This document shows, one piece after another, positions 1 through 8,264 of a stretch of DNA of 64,000 nucleotides. How positions within the stretch are numbered: the first letter of the stretch is position 1; the number at the start of each line of letters is the position of its first letter. The stretch is from Mucilaginibacter paludis DSM 18603 (GTDB lineage: Bacteria > Bacteroidota > Bacteroidia > Sphingobacteriales > Sphingobacteriaceae). Under the pieces are notes generated by a model that saw only the letters and a program-made list of their open reading frames with translations, did no database searches and was not told the origin of the DNA. Position numbers and translations under genes: made by a program. The DNA is taken from the NCBI RefSeq assembly GCF_000166195.2, contig NZ_CM001403.1, positions 6,094,432 to 6,158,431 of the forward strand. The letters run 5' to 3'.

Positions 1-1
1 C

Positions 2-88
2 AAAGGCGTGATCATCATTAAACTGCACGACCCTTACACTTATAAATATTTTTCACGCTGTGGTTCTGTTATTGCATCGGTGCAGTAG
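2..88 (+). CDS. C-terminal end of an unidentified protein (partial)
   Basis: An open frame enters from the left edge and ends at TAG (86-88), giving 28 residues that begin KGVIIIKLHD and end GSVIASVQ. The composition looks like ordinary protein, but too little remains to name a family. It is listed because repeat DNA starts right after it, so this stop is the likely gene boundary. That it is coding at all is an inference from frame and composition. Confidence 0.45.
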   Translation, partial: KGVIIIKLHDPYTYKYFSRCGSVIASVQ

Positions 89-165
89 CATATTTTCGCA
101 TCTTTAAATGTTAGATTTTGATAGGGCCTATCGCTACTTCAATTCCACGTTGTTAGTTGGTTTTA

Positions 166-308
166 TGACGAATAGTGTGGGTGAAATATTTTTAGTTTAT
201 CCGGTGGAATTTGAAGCCGTAATTTTGTTTTGCTGCTTTTCTGATGAAAAACAAATCAATGAATTACAGTTTATGATGGTGTCTTCGTAAATCTTTGGTT
301 ATCAATGC
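166..308 (+). repeat. Long dispersed repeat R3, copy 1 (ends in an R2 unit)
   Basis: This stretch closely matches 48323-48486. Shared blocks include GACGAATAGTGTGGGT, GGAATTTGAAGCCGTAATTT and TTTTGCTGCTTTTCTGATG. The second copy has about 25 extra bases in the middle, so the two are not simply one coding sequence. A 60-codon open frame at 108-290 runs through it, but the indel between copies argues that this is a non-coding repeat. Confidence 0.75.
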
Positions 309-309
309 G
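271..309 (+). repeat. Short dispersed repeat R2, copy a
   Basis: Degenerate copy of the unit TTATAATG-n-GTCTTCTTAAGTTATT-GATTATCAnTG, here starting TTATGATGGTGTCTTC and ending GGTTATCAATGCG. Other copies lie at 608-645, 17798-17830, 17923-17961, 18056-18094 and 48449-48486. Confidence 0.65.
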
Positions 310-357
310 ATGTTTTGTGCGTTAATAACCAGTATTCTTAACTGACAACATCGTCCC

Positions 358-606
358 GCTCAATCGCCGCGGGAAGGGGCTTGTCACGTTATTCACTTGT
401 GTTTGTTCTTGGTGTGAATGATTGCTACGCAGTTTTGTCTTGATACAAAAAGTAACCAAAAAAATCAAGACTGCCCGATCCTTCCACCCACAGGCCAAGC
501 CCGGCCCGGCGTGCAGTCAGGCCTTTGCGCACTTTTCTTTCTGCACCTAATAGTCTGCGAGGTTCAAACGTCATCCCTATTTTTTTTCGGTTGGTCGGGT
601 CCGTTA
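358..606 (+). repeat. Dispersed intergenic repeat R1, copy 1
   Basis: Matches 18149-18346 over about 200 bp. Shared blocks include GCTCAATCGCCGCG, AAAAGTAACCAAAAA, CAAGACTGCCCGATCCTTCC and CCCGGCGTGCAGTC. Short open frames on both strands are by-products of this GC-rich repeat. It leads directly into an R2 unit at 608, as does the partial copy at 721. Confidence 0.75.
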
Positions 607-607
607 C

Positions 608-645
608 TTATAATGAAGTGTTGTTAAGTTATTGATTATCAATGT
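608..645 (+). repeat. Short dispersed repeat R2, copy b
   Basis: Starts TTATAATGAAGTG and ends TTGATTATCAATGTT. It lies at the boundary between two R1 copies. See copy a for the other positions. Confidence 0.7.
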
Positions 646-720
646 TAAATTTCTCTCCATCATGTCATCCCGACGTGAGGAGGGACCTTTTGCGCGCGAT
701 AAGTATGCAGCATATCGGGC

Positions 721-835
721 CGATCCTCCCGCCCACAGGCCAGCTCCCGGCCCGCCGTGCAGTGGGGCTTTTGCGCGCTTTCCCTCTGCACCGGAGAAGA
801 TCATGAAGTTTCAAACGTCATCCTTGTTTGCGTCC
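721..835 (+). repeat. Dispersed intergenic repeat R1, partial copy 2
   Basis: Carries the 3' half of R1: CCTCCCGCCCACAGGCCA, CCGTGCAGT, CTCTGCACC and GTTTCAAACGTCATCCTTG. The 60-90 codon frames crossing it (632-904, 757-939 and 604-804 on the minus strand) resemble translations of the other R1 copies in fragments and are treated as spurious. Its right end supplies the TTTG of the promoter for the gene at 861. Confidence 0.65.
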
Positions 836-856
836 CACACATTTTCAGTAACTTTG
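827..856 (+). promoter_or_regulatory. Bacteroidota-type promoter for the 44-residue membrane protein
   Basis: TTTG (827-830), an 18-bp spacer and TAACTTTG (849-856) match the Bacteroidota housekeeping pattern (TTTG, about 19 bp, TAnnTTTG). The -7 box ends 5 nt before the ATG at 861, so the mRNA should have almost no leader. The TTTG lies at the end of an R1 repeat copy. Confidence 0.55.
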
Positions 857-860
857 CGCC

Positions 861-995
861 ATGGCCGATCAGAAACAAGATTACTCCTTTTGGACAAAGT
901 ATAAAAAATTTGCCGGTAACGAGATTATGCTCTACGTGATCATGATTGTTGGTATTATACTGGGGATTATTATTGTAAGCTATTTTAAAAGTTAA
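861..995 (+). CDS. Small single-pass membrane protein, 44 aa
   Basis: An ATG frame of 44 codons ending in TAA. The N-terminal half is polar and aromatic (MADQKQDYSFWTKYKKF). Residues about 21-40 form one hydrophobic helix rich in Ile, Val, Met and Gly, followed by a short YFKS tail. This is a typical small bitopic protein layout. No family name is recognised. It is preceded by a well-formed promoter and followed 2 bp later by the convergent stop of the DUF3857 gene, so it occupies a clean gene slot. Function is unknown. Confidence 0.7.
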   Translation: MADQKQDYSFWTKYKKFAGNEIMLYVIMIVGIILGIIIVSYFKS

Positions 996-997
996 AA

Positions 998-2902
998 CTA
1001 TTTTTTCTCCATGGTCATGGTGTAGCGGTCGGCTTCAAAAACCTGCTGGTAAAAATCTACCAGGTCCTGGTATAAATCTTTACTGTAGGTGCCGTCGTTT
1101 ATTTGCAGCCTGCGTTTATAAACCAATTTGTTATCAATAACTTGCGTGCTTGCGCGGTATTTTCCAAAAGGCTTATCAATGGTAATATTAAGGGGCACGG
1201 TTGATACCTTGTATCCTTCGGGCAAGGTATAGCTAATTTCGTCCTGATCTGTATAGCCTCTGTTAATATAAACCGCGTTTGTACGGTTGGTTACATCTTT
1301 AATAGGCTTGATATACCGGCTGGCCATGTTAGGTGAAAAGAAAAGCCGGTCGCCATTTTTGGCAATGTAATCACGTGCCTCCAATTTAATGCTTTCGGTG
1401 GTAACAGGTTTTAAGCTTTTATCCTGTTTCAGTTCAAAGCTTTGTATGTTGAGGTTCTCAATGGGATATATTTCCTTCAGCGTTTTAATCTGCTCCTGCC
1501 GGGCCTCGTTTACCAGTTCTTCCCTGTTTTCATATTGCGAGCCTTCAAAGCGGGTTGCCATATCTCCGGTTAGGTCGCCATCGCCGCTGAGGCTGAATGT
1601 GCCTTTGCGGGTTTGTTTATTATCCGCTGTTTTATAAACAGGGGTATGCATCAGCTTGCCGCCCTCCGGTGTGCAGGCTACTACGTTACGGTCGTCGGTA
1701 AAATCGCCCAGGTAGCCAAAGGGTATTTGTTTGCTGGTACATTCCAGCCAGGTGGTATCGTTTTTAAACGGAAGGCAAAGTATCACATGGTCAAACTGGT
1801 TCATGCTGGCAAAATCGGGCAAAGCACTTTCTTTCCGGCTGCCAGACCTCACCAATACATAATAAGAATCAATGCCCGCAACGCTTAATAAACTTTGTGT
1901 ATAATTAACCAATGCCTTACAATCGCCATAACTCAGTTGGTCAACATCGCTTGCTAAAAAAGGCTGATAGCCGCCTATGCCTATTTGCACGCTTACATAA
2001 CGCGTTTTTTGCTGCATGTACTCGTAAATAGCCTTGGCTTTTAATTTAGGGTCGCTAATGTCTTTAGATAGCTCCTTAATATGTTCGGCTGTTTGTAAAG
2101 GTATTTCGCGCCGGTTTTTTAATAACCTGTCGTACATCCATTTTCCATACTCGTTCCAGTTGGTGAATGATCCTGGCACGCCTTCATAACTAAATTTTTC
2201 GGGCGCTATTTTTACCGAAGTCAATAATTTTTCGTGAGTGGGGCTGTAGGGTTCATCGCGCAAGGCTTTCAGGTTGTTAATCTCCCATGTATAAGTTTTA
2301 AGACCCTGTGCCTCGGTAGTTGCCACCTTACCCGCAAAGTTGATCTCTTTATAGCGGATGTTGAAATCGGGCTTACAGGTTACCTTATAGCTACTATGCT
2401 CAACCGAGGTGCCAACGGATTGGCCCGGGTACCAGTCTGAGAAAAAGAGCGATTGCTTGCAGGTAATTTCGTATTCGTAATCTACTGTGTAGGGGTAGTT
2501 GGTTACCGCCGGTTTAAAATGTTTGATCTTGTCGTCGTCAAAAAGCGAAAATCCATCTGCCACGTTGCGGTCTTCAAAATCGCGTTCGGCAAATTTGCCC
2601 ATCAGTTTGCCAAACTCGTTGTAAACCGCGCCTTTAATATAGTGAATTTGCCTGCGGCGATTATGCCACACTGTGATTTGAGCCTCGTTATCCCCGTTTT
2701 TGTTTAACACCGTTACCGTTTCCTTACAACGAAGGATAACGTTATTCAGATCCTTTACCTCGTAAGTGGTTTCATCGTTTCTAATTACCGCGCTCGCGTG
2801 TGATAAAAGCTCCTTCGGTATCAGGCTTACATCATAGTTTTGCTGTGCCTTACTGGTTGTGGCTAAGGCCAGCAGTAAAAGCATTAAATAAAAAAATCTC
2901 AT
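998..2902 (-). CDS. Exported DUF3857 / transglutaminase-like protein, catalytic residues present
   Basis: 634 aa with a signal peptide at residues 1-19 (cleavage likely near SKA-QQ). The DUF3857 region covers roughly 40-230, and a transglutaminase-like core follows at about 280-390. The core has Cys328 in YGDCKALV and His372 in FDHVIL. The third triad position appears as Glu388 (WLECTS), where Asp is usual. A beta-rich C-terminal domain follows (DUF2569-type assignment was not attempted). Proteins of this family are widespread in Bacteroidota, and their substrates are largely unknown. The start overlaps the stop of the upstream paralogue by 4 bp (ATGA), so the two are translationally coupled and likely act together in the periplasm. 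The function is inferred from the fold only. Confidence 0.85.
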   Translation of the reverse strand: MRFFYLMLLLLALATTSKAQQNYDVSLIPKELLSHASAVIRNDETTYEVKDLNNVILRCKETVTVLNKNGDNEAQITVWHNRRRQIHYIKGAVYNEFGKLMGKFAERDFEDRNVADGFSLFDDDKIKHFKPAVTNYPYTVDYEYEITCKQSLFFSDWYPGQSVGTSVEHSSYKVTCKPDFNIRYKEINFAGKVATTEAQGLKTYTWEINNLKALRDEPYSPTHEKLLTSVKIAPEKFSYEGVPGSFTNWNEYGKWMYDRLLKNRREIPLQTAEHIKELSKDISDPKLKAKAIYEYMQQKTRYVSVQIGIGGYQPFLASDVDQLSYGDCKALVNYTQSLLSVAGIDSYYVLVRSGSRKESALPDFASMNQFDHVILCLPFKNDTTWLECTSKQIPFGYLGDFTDDRNVVACTPEGGKLMHTPVYKTADNKQTRKGTFSLSGDGDLTGDMATRFEGSQYENREELVNEARQEQIKTLKEIYPIENLNIQSFELKQDKSLKPVTTESIKLEARDYIAKNGDRLFFSPNMASRYIKPIKDVTNRTNAVYINRGYTDQDEISYTLPEGYKVSTVPLNITIDKPFGKYRASTQVIDNKLVYKRRLQINDGTYSKDLYQDLVDFYQQVFEADRYTMTMEKK

Positions 2903-4869
2903 GGGTTTTTCTTAAATACAATGTTTGCCTTTTGGTTTTGGATGATCTTGTTGAAGAGCTCTTTTAAATACGGATATTCTTCCGGGGTATAGATGGCTTT
3001 GTTAAGCTGCTCTACTTGCGAATAACTTATCGTATTACCGCTCACCTCGATGCTGGTTATAAATCTGCCAGCCTTATTAGGAAGCGCTATGCCGACTGGG
3101 TTAGGTTGCTGGCTTACCGTAAAATTCTCCGGAAAATGAAAGAGCAGGCTTAGCCTATGGTCAATTGTTGAGCCCAGGTCAACGGGATAATTCCTTTCGG
3201 TTAATTTAAAGGGGTTTTCAGTTTCCAGGTCCCAAAAAGCCGGGTTAAAAGTAAAATTACCGCCATCAAGATTTTTATAACCATCCATTACCACTTCCAG
3301 TTTCTCACTCAATGGCAGGTCGAGGCTATCCAGGTTCAATATTTCTGATTTTACTATTTTAATCCGGTTGTTTTTTTCGTCCAGGTTTTCAATATATTCA
3401 TCTGCCGAATTAAATTTTTTAATGGCCAGTCGCTTTTCATAAGCTGCGTAACCAACGTAATAAGTGTTGATGGTGCCTTTTATTTTACCATCGGGCTGTA
3501 AGGTTAGGTCGAGTGACGATGTTCTGGTTGATTTTTGATTTTCAACCAGGTCTATCCAGTACGATGGTTTGTTTAAACTCATCACCCGTCCCTGGTCGTT
3601 AATACAACGCAGAGGCAGCATGCCGAAGGCCAGCACCGGGTCTGTAGCATCTAAAAGGTAGGGCTTGTTACCAATGTTAACCCTGGCTATTACATAGTCG
3701 AAATCGCTCACCACCGGGAATAGTTTGTTAACCAGGCCATTGTCGCGGGTTGATAGCACCACAGCTTCTGCATTTATCCCCACGGCAGCTAAAGCAGCCA
3801 CAAGCGAAAGATTGATATCCGCCACATTGGCCGAGTGGTTATCCAGGGCTTTCTTTAAACCGTCTTCGCTGTAAATTCCCCTCATTTTGTTCCACTTGAA
3901 CCATTTTTGCAGATAAGCGTATACTGCTTTCGCTTTACTCAGGGTATCCGTCAGGATTAAAATAGAAGGAGGCAGGTGGTCTTTTAACAAGTCGCGGCGT
4001 TTCATCTGGCTCCCAAACGAATCATTGGCCTTTAGTTCCCTGTCAATGCTGCCCCACTCTTGTGTTATTTTTTCTTTAATACCATTTTGCTTGGTCATGG
4101 CGGCCAGTTCAAAATATACCGCCGAGAGATAATTGGCGGGCGAGGTCATGTGTGCTTCTTCAACAAAGGCAGGTACATTTTCCATGGCGTAAATAGCTTT
4201 AGTGCAATCAGCCTTAACACCGTAATAGCTAAAACATTCCCGTTCCAGGTCTAATACACTTTTGGTAAGTTTCAAAAAGCCTCGTAAGGATATGTTATAT
4301 TCGTAAATAGCAGGGATGTGGGCTTCGTACTCCGAATACATTTTTGGTATATCAGATTGAAAGTCCCAGCTGTGAAAGTTAAAGCGATAGGGTGATTCCG
4401 TTACGTATGAATACTCGATAATGCAGCCGTCGCGTAAATTGGGTAATGCAAACTTCACTAATTCGTGATGCTTATTGATCGTTTCCCGGTATACTTTTTT
4501 AGGATCGAGCTCGGCCTTCTGTATCATACCATTATCGTCCTTGTAAAAAGTAACACCTTTAATATCTCTGATGGTTTCAAAACTATCATTGTCGCCATGG
4601 TATAACCTCACACTAACGTTACCCTGGTTAAATGCTTTGCTATCAAAAATTTTTATTTTAACGTGGTACTCATAAATAAGCGGCATATTGTCGTTGCTGC
4701 TTATCCAGGCTTTTCCAAATTCTTTTAATACTACCGCATGCGCACTGGTATCTTTATCATATTTGGTTAATTGCATCTCGCTATCAATATATTGCGTTTC
4801 GGGGAAGTTCTGTGCATGGGTTGTTAACGCCAACAAAACAGTGGTGATAACGAGTAAAAGTTTTTTCAT
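2899..4869 (-). CDS. Exported DUF3857 protein with degenerate transglutaminase core
   Basis: 656 aa with a signal peptide at 1-19 (LALTTHA-QN). It has the same architecture as its neighbour: a DUF3857 domain at about 50-240, then a transglutaminase-like fold at about 300-420. When the core is aligned with the neighbour, the Cys position is Val349 (HSANVADIN) and the His position is Tyr392 (FDYVIA). Only the Asp (Asp407, YLLDAT) is kept. It is therefore probably not a catalyst. It is first in a two-gene operon with a 4-bp overlap to the intact paralogue, which suggests a binding or partner subunit. That role is an inference. Confidence 0.82.
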   Translation of the reverse strand: MKKLLLVITTVLLALTTHAQNFPETQYIDSEMQLTKYDKDTSAHAVVLKEFGKAWISSNDNMPLIYEYHVKIKIFDSKAFNQGNVSVRLYHGDNDSFETIRDIKGVTFYKDDNGMIQKAELDPKKVYRETINKHHELVKFALPNLRDGCIIEYSYVTESPYRFNFHSWDFQSDIPKMYSEYEAHIPAIYEYNISLRGFLKLTKSVLDLERECFSYYGVKADCTKAIYAMENVPAFVEEAHMTSPANYLSAVYFELAAMTKQNGIKEKITQEWGSIDRELKANDSFGSQMKRRDLLKDHLPPSILILTDTLSKAKAVYAYLQKWFKWNKMRGIYSEDGLKKALDNHSANVADINLSLVAALAAVGINAEAVVLSTRDNGLVNKLFPVVSDFDYVIARVNIGNKPYLLDATDPVLAFGMLPLRCINDQGRVMSLNKPSYWIDLVENQKSTRTSSLDLTLQPDGKIKGTINTYYVGYAAYEKRLAIKKFNSADEYIENLDEKNNRIKIVKSEILNLDSLDLPLSEKLEVVMDGYKNLDGGNFTFNPAFWDLETENPFKLTERNYPVDLGSTIDHRLSLLFHFPENFTVSQQPNPVGIALPNKAGRFITSIEVSGNTISYSQVEQLNKAIYTPEEYPYLKELFNKIIQNQKANIVFKKNP

Positions 4870-5002
4870 GGAGATTGTGATATTTAGTGACGAAAAATAA
4901 TACTCTTTTATAAATATTCAATTATTTTTAGTAGATTATTTAATGTTTTTTATTCCTGATAGTTTGGGGATTTTAGCACCTTTGTACTTTTTAAACATTA
5001 TA

Positions 5003-6085
5003 ATGAAATTGAACCTTAAACGCCCGTTAGCTTTTTTTGATCTGGAAACAACCGGAACCAACATCGGCGTTGACCGCATAGTTGAAATATCCGTGATTAA
5101 GTTGAATCCGGATGGCACTGACGATGTTAAAACCTGGAAGATCAACCCCGAAATGCCGATCTCCATTGAATCATCAATGATCCATGGCATCTACGAGGAG
5201 CATTTGATAGACGCGCCTGTTTTTAAAACCGCGGCAGCCGAAATTTCAGATTTTATTGCCGATAGCGATCTGGCCGGTTATAACTCCAACCGGTTTGATA
5301 TACCAATGCTGATGGAAGAGTTTTTACGCGTTGGGCATCCGTTTGATATTGAGCAACGCCATTTTATCGACGTGCAAAATATTTTCCACCAGATGGAGCA
5401 GCGTACACTGCGCGCCGCGTATCAATTTTATTGTGGTAAAGATATTATCAACGCCCACTCGGCCGAGGCCGATACCCGGGCCACCATGGAAGTTTTGCTT
5501 GCGCAGGTAGCCAAATACGAAGGCGTTGAATTTGAAGATAAAAAAGGTGTTAAAAGCGCCCCGGTAGTAAACGATGTAGAGGCCCTGCACAAATTTACCA
5601 ACCTGAACAACCCGGTTGATTTTGCCGGAAGAATGGTTTATAACGAGAACGGAGAAGAGCTGTTTAATTTTGGCAAACATAAAGGTAAAAGGGTAGAGGA
5701 TGTGTTTAAAGCCGAACCGAGTTACTACTCCTGGATGATGAACGGCGATTTCCCGCTGTTTACCAAACGCAAGTTAGAACAGATTTATAAGCGCTTTATT
5801 GCTAAACGCGAACCTAACAAGCCCGAAGCTAAACCAGCACCGGCGCCAGTTCAGCAATCGCCACAGCAAGGCCTGGTGCCCGATCCTTCGCAGCCACAAC
5901 CGGAGAAGAAGCCATATGTGCCTCATCACAACAACCCGGAGCGCAAGCCCTACAACCCAAAATCCAATCAAGGCGACCGCAAGCCCTTTGTTCAACGTAA
6001 CGAGCAAAGGCCAAAGGAACAGGAAGAAGCCAAGCCCATTGATAACGATATGTTAGCCGCACTGAAGCAAAAGTTTGGAAAATAA
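5003..6085 (+). CDS. DnaQ-type 3'-5' exonuclease with C-terminal DUF3820-like module
   Basis: 360 aa from the chosen start at 5003 (MKLNLKRPLAFF). An upstream in-frame ATG at 4943 would add 20 residues before the exonuclease fold with no homologous look. The DEDDh motifs are present: Asp13 and Glu15 in FFDLETTG, the exo II motif in GYNSNRFDIPML, and exo III with His and Asp in AHSAEADTRATM. Residues about 220-275 (LFNFGKHKGKRVEDV...YSWMM) resemble the DUF3820 module seen in exonuclease X-like proteins. The tail from about 285 to 345 is Pro/Gln/Lys-rich and probably disordered, ending in a short helix (MLAALKQKFGK). It probably acts in DNA repair or RNA/DNA end trimming. The substrate cannot be told from sequence. 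Confidence 0.88.
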   Translation: MKLNLKRPLAFFDLETTGTNIGVDRIVEISVIKLNPDGTDDVKTWKINPEMPISIESSMIHGIYEEHLIDAPVFKTAAAEISDFIADSDLAGYNSNRFDIPMLMEEFLRVGHPFDIEQRHFIDVQNIFHQMEQRTLRAAYQFYCGKDIINAHSAEADTRATMEVLLAQVAKYEGVEFEDKKGVKSAPVVNDVEALHKFTNLNNPVDFAGRMVYNENGEELFNFGKHKGKRVEDVFKAEPSYYSWMMNGDFPLFTKRKLEQIYKRFIAKREPNKPEAKPAPAPVQQSPQQGLVPDPSQPQPEKKPYVPHHNNPERKPYNPKSNQGDRKPFVQRNEQRPKEQEEAKPIDNDMLAALKQKFGK

Positions 6086-6094
6086 AATAGTTTA

Positions 6095-6634
6095 ATGAAA
6101 TTCATGGTACTGAGTTTATTACTGCTTTCTGCCTTTAACGCGCTGGAGGCACAAGTAATACTTAAAGATAACCATCGCGGATATCACGGTACTTCGAAAA
6201 ATATAATAAATCTACTTAATAAATTTAAAAACTCGTGTCTGGATAGTTCCATTAGGTATAACTACAGTAATGTTAGTTTTACGCCTAAGAAAACTATCCA
6301 GTTTTTAAATAAAAATTTCTCAACTCATATATTTAGCTCGTGTTCTTTTTTACAAACAAGTAGTTCTGGAATTACATCCGACGAAAAAAATGAAACTATT
6401 ATTTTGGGTATAATTGAAATAGGGTTTAATTCGACTGATAAACTAAATAGCGCCCTAAGAACTATAAAAAATAGTCATAGGGAAGCTTTTATGTCAGAGG
6501 TTTTTACCCCATTCGTTTTACTCAAAGAAAATAGTAGCCTTATTTTAATTCACTCTGAAACAAGATACAAACCTATAGATTGCTTTTTTGAGTATCTAAG
6601 AGGATTAAAGGGAGAATATGTTAAAATAAATTAG
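6095..6634 (+). CDS. Secreted protein of unknown function, AT-rich
   Basis: 179 aa with an N-terminal signal peptide (LLLLSAFNALEAQ). It lies 9 bp after the exonuclease on the same strand, so it may be co-transcribed. The codon use is strikingly AT-rich (many AAT, AAA, ATA and TTT codons) compared with both neighbours, which hints at recent acquisition or relaxed selection. It has two Cys residues in the middle (around 47 and 82) and no motif I recognise. It ends 3 bp before the convergent queG stop. Confidence 0.65.
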   Translation: MKFMVLSLLLLSAFNALEAQVILKDNHRGYHGTSKNIINLLNKFKNSCLDSSIRYNYSNVSFTPKKTIQFLNKNFSTHIFSSCSFLQTSSSGITSDEKNETIILGIIEIGFNSTDKLNSALRTIKNSHREAFMSEVFTPFVLLKENSSLILIHSETRYKPIDCFFEYLRGLKGEYVKIN

Positions 6635-6637
6635 CTC

Positions 6638-7564
6638 TTATTTTATAAAATCAATATTCCTTTTTAATCCTGTAAACTTGGTGCGTTTTACGGCTGAACT
6701 TTTAAATACTTTTTTAAATACATCTTCGGTAATTTCATCCCAGTCACCTTTAGTCATGCTTAAAAGATCAGGAGGTGGCTGAAAAGCGGGCTCATTGTGC
6801 AAAACCGAAAAACGGTTCCATGGGCAAACATCCTGGCAAATATCGCAGCCAAACATCCAGCCCGCCATTTTATCTTTAAAAAATACAGGGATCTCGTTTT
6901 TTAACTCAATAGTTAAATAAGAGATACATTTGCTGCCATCCACTACCGCCGGGCCAACAATAGCCTCGGTAGGGCAGGCGTCGATACAACGGGTGCAGGT
7001 GCCGCAATGGTCTGCGGTCGGCTCAATATCATATTTCAATTCCAGATCAACTATCAGCTCGGCTAAAAAAAAGAAAGATCCGCTTCGTTTATTAAGCAGG
7101 TTAGCGTTTTTGCCCACCCAGCCCAGCCCGGCCTTTTTTGCCCATGCCTTGTCCAATACGGGGGCCGAATCCACAAAACCGCGACCATTTACCTCGCCAA
7201 TGTGTTCGTTAATTAGCTGCAGCAATTGTTTAAGCTTGTTTTTGATCACATCATGGTAATCGGCACCATAAGCATATTTGGATATTCGCGGTGCATCGCT
7301 ATCAAGCTGTTGTGCATCAGTATAATAATTGAGCCCCAGGCTGATCACTGATTTTGCCCCATCAACTAACAAACGCGGATCCAGGCGTTTATCAAAATGA
7401 TTTTCCATGTACTGCATTTCGCCGTGAAATCCTTTTTTTAGCCAGCTCTCAAGCCTTGGAGCCTCCTGTTCTAAAAATTCGGCTTTTGCTATACCGCAAA
7501 ACAGAAAACCGAGTTCGGTAGCCCAGTTTTTAATCTGTTTTGTATATAGCGCAGTATTTTGCAT
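6638..7564 (-). CDS. queG: Epoxyqueuosine reductase
   Basis: 308 aa. It carries out the last step of queuosine synthesis, reducing epoxyqueuosine in tRNA with a cobalamin cofactor and two 4Fe-4S clusters. Both ferredoxin-like motifs are visible: CGTCTRCIDACP (Cys187, 190, 193, 197) and CDICQDVCPW (Cys240, 243, 247), plus Cys213. The catalytic Asp is likely Asp132 in FVDSAPVLDKAWA, which is followed by AGLGWVGKN. The frame extends to 7588, but the start at 7564 is chosen because a TAnnTTTG promoter box (7569-7576) lies between the two candidates, so the upstream ATG would not be transcribed. Confidence 0.95.
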   Translation of the reverse strand: MQNTALYTKQIKNWATELGFLFCGIAKAEFLEQEAPRLESWLKKGFHGEMQYMENHFDKRLDPRLLVDGAKSVISLGLNYYTDAQQLDSDAPRISKYAYGADYHDVIKNKLKQLLQLINEHIGEVNGRGFVDSAPVLDKAWAKKAGLGWVGKNANLLNKRSGSFFFLAELIVDLELKYDIEPTADHCGTCTRCIDACPTEAIVGPAVVDGSKCISYLTIELKNEIPVFFKDKMAGWMFGCDICQDVCPWNRFSVLHNEPAFQPPPDLLSMTKGDWDEITEDVFKKVFKSSAVKRTKFTGLKRNIDFIK

Positions 7565-7568
7565 TATA

Positions 7569-7576
7569 CAAAGGTA
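7569..7576 (-). promoter_or_regulatory. -7 promoter element of queG
   Basis: Minus-strand TACCTTTG ends 5 nt before the queG ATG, giving a predicted leaderless or nearly leaderless mRNA. No convincing -33 box is seen at the expected distance. Confidence 0.45.
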
Positions 7577-7818
7577 ATTATTCAGCATTAAATGATATTG
7601 AGCACATTGTTCTATTTATAAGTAAAATGTGAAACTTTGAGTTGATTTTATTGTGTGTTTTGTAGTAGCTTTATAATAGGTTACAGTTTGTAAATAACTT
7701 ATCACAGAAGGTTTTAGAGGTGTTTTAGTTGATGTTTTTGGGTGAACCGTAATTTAGGTGCCAACTGGCTGGGTTAAGCTGTAAACTGTTTTGTGAAAAA
7801 TAAACTAAATTTTTTATC

Positions 7819-8031
7819 ATGATAAATTACAATTCACCAATTGAAAACGAGGAAGCAGATGCTTCACGGAATGATGTGACAGGATACGGCGACGACACCA
7901 TCGGCGAAAATACCGGAGATTCTGCCCTGGCTATCGAAAGCGCTAAAAGCCAAGCCTTCACTCAAGAGAAAAAACCTTCAGATGATTTCGATCCAAGGGT
8001 TGAGACGGTTGTGCCCGATAACGATAATTAA
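7819..8031 (+). CDS. Small acidic protein of unknown function, 70 aa
   Basis: Starts at an ATG after an AT-rich leader and ends just before a stem-loop. The protein is strongly acidic and polar (rich in Asp, Glu, Asn, Ser and Thr), with no hydrophobic core, Cys or signal peptide, so it is probably largely unstructured. It ends VVPDNDN. No family is recognised. The open frame, the isolated position and the following terminator-like hairpin support a real gene, but only moderately. Confidence 0.55.
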   Translation: MINYNSPIENEEADASRNDVTGYGDDTIGENTGDSALAIESAKSQAFTQEKKPSDDFDPRVETVVPDNDN

Positions 8032-8047
8032 GCTATCGCTTACCTGT

Positions 8048-8068
8048 AGGTTGGTCAATAGCCAACCT
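8048..8068 (+). terminator. Stem-loop after the small acidic protein
   Basis: AGGTTGG (8048-8054) pairs with CCAACCT (8062-8068) around a 7-nt loop. It is followed by GCTTTAAATTT and sits 17 bp after the stop codon. The short T-rich tail makes it a plausible rather than strong terminator. Confidence 0.45.
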
Positions 8069-8264
8069 GCTTTAAATTTGGACATCTGATCAAGACTGAT
8101 AGATTACATATATTATCGTCTTTAGTGTTTTATTGCTGTTCTGGTTTGGTATTTACCCAGGCAGGATATATACATTACCATTTGTTTACCATTGTTGGTG
8201 TTTTTACAATTGCCAATTTTAATAGCTTGGTGGAAAATCAGATTGAATTTTTCTGTATGCTGCG

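Noticed and set aside
108..290. 60-codon open frame
   Set aside because: It overlaps repeat R3, whose second copy has an indel of about 25 bp, so the frame is not conserved.
632..939. Overlapping 60-90 codon frames on both strands
   Set aside because: They are translations of the R1 repeat, fragments of which recur at 358 and 18149.
5774..6062. Frames on both strands over the Pro/Lys-rich tail of the exonuclease gene
   Set aside because: They are shadows of the low-complexity coding region.
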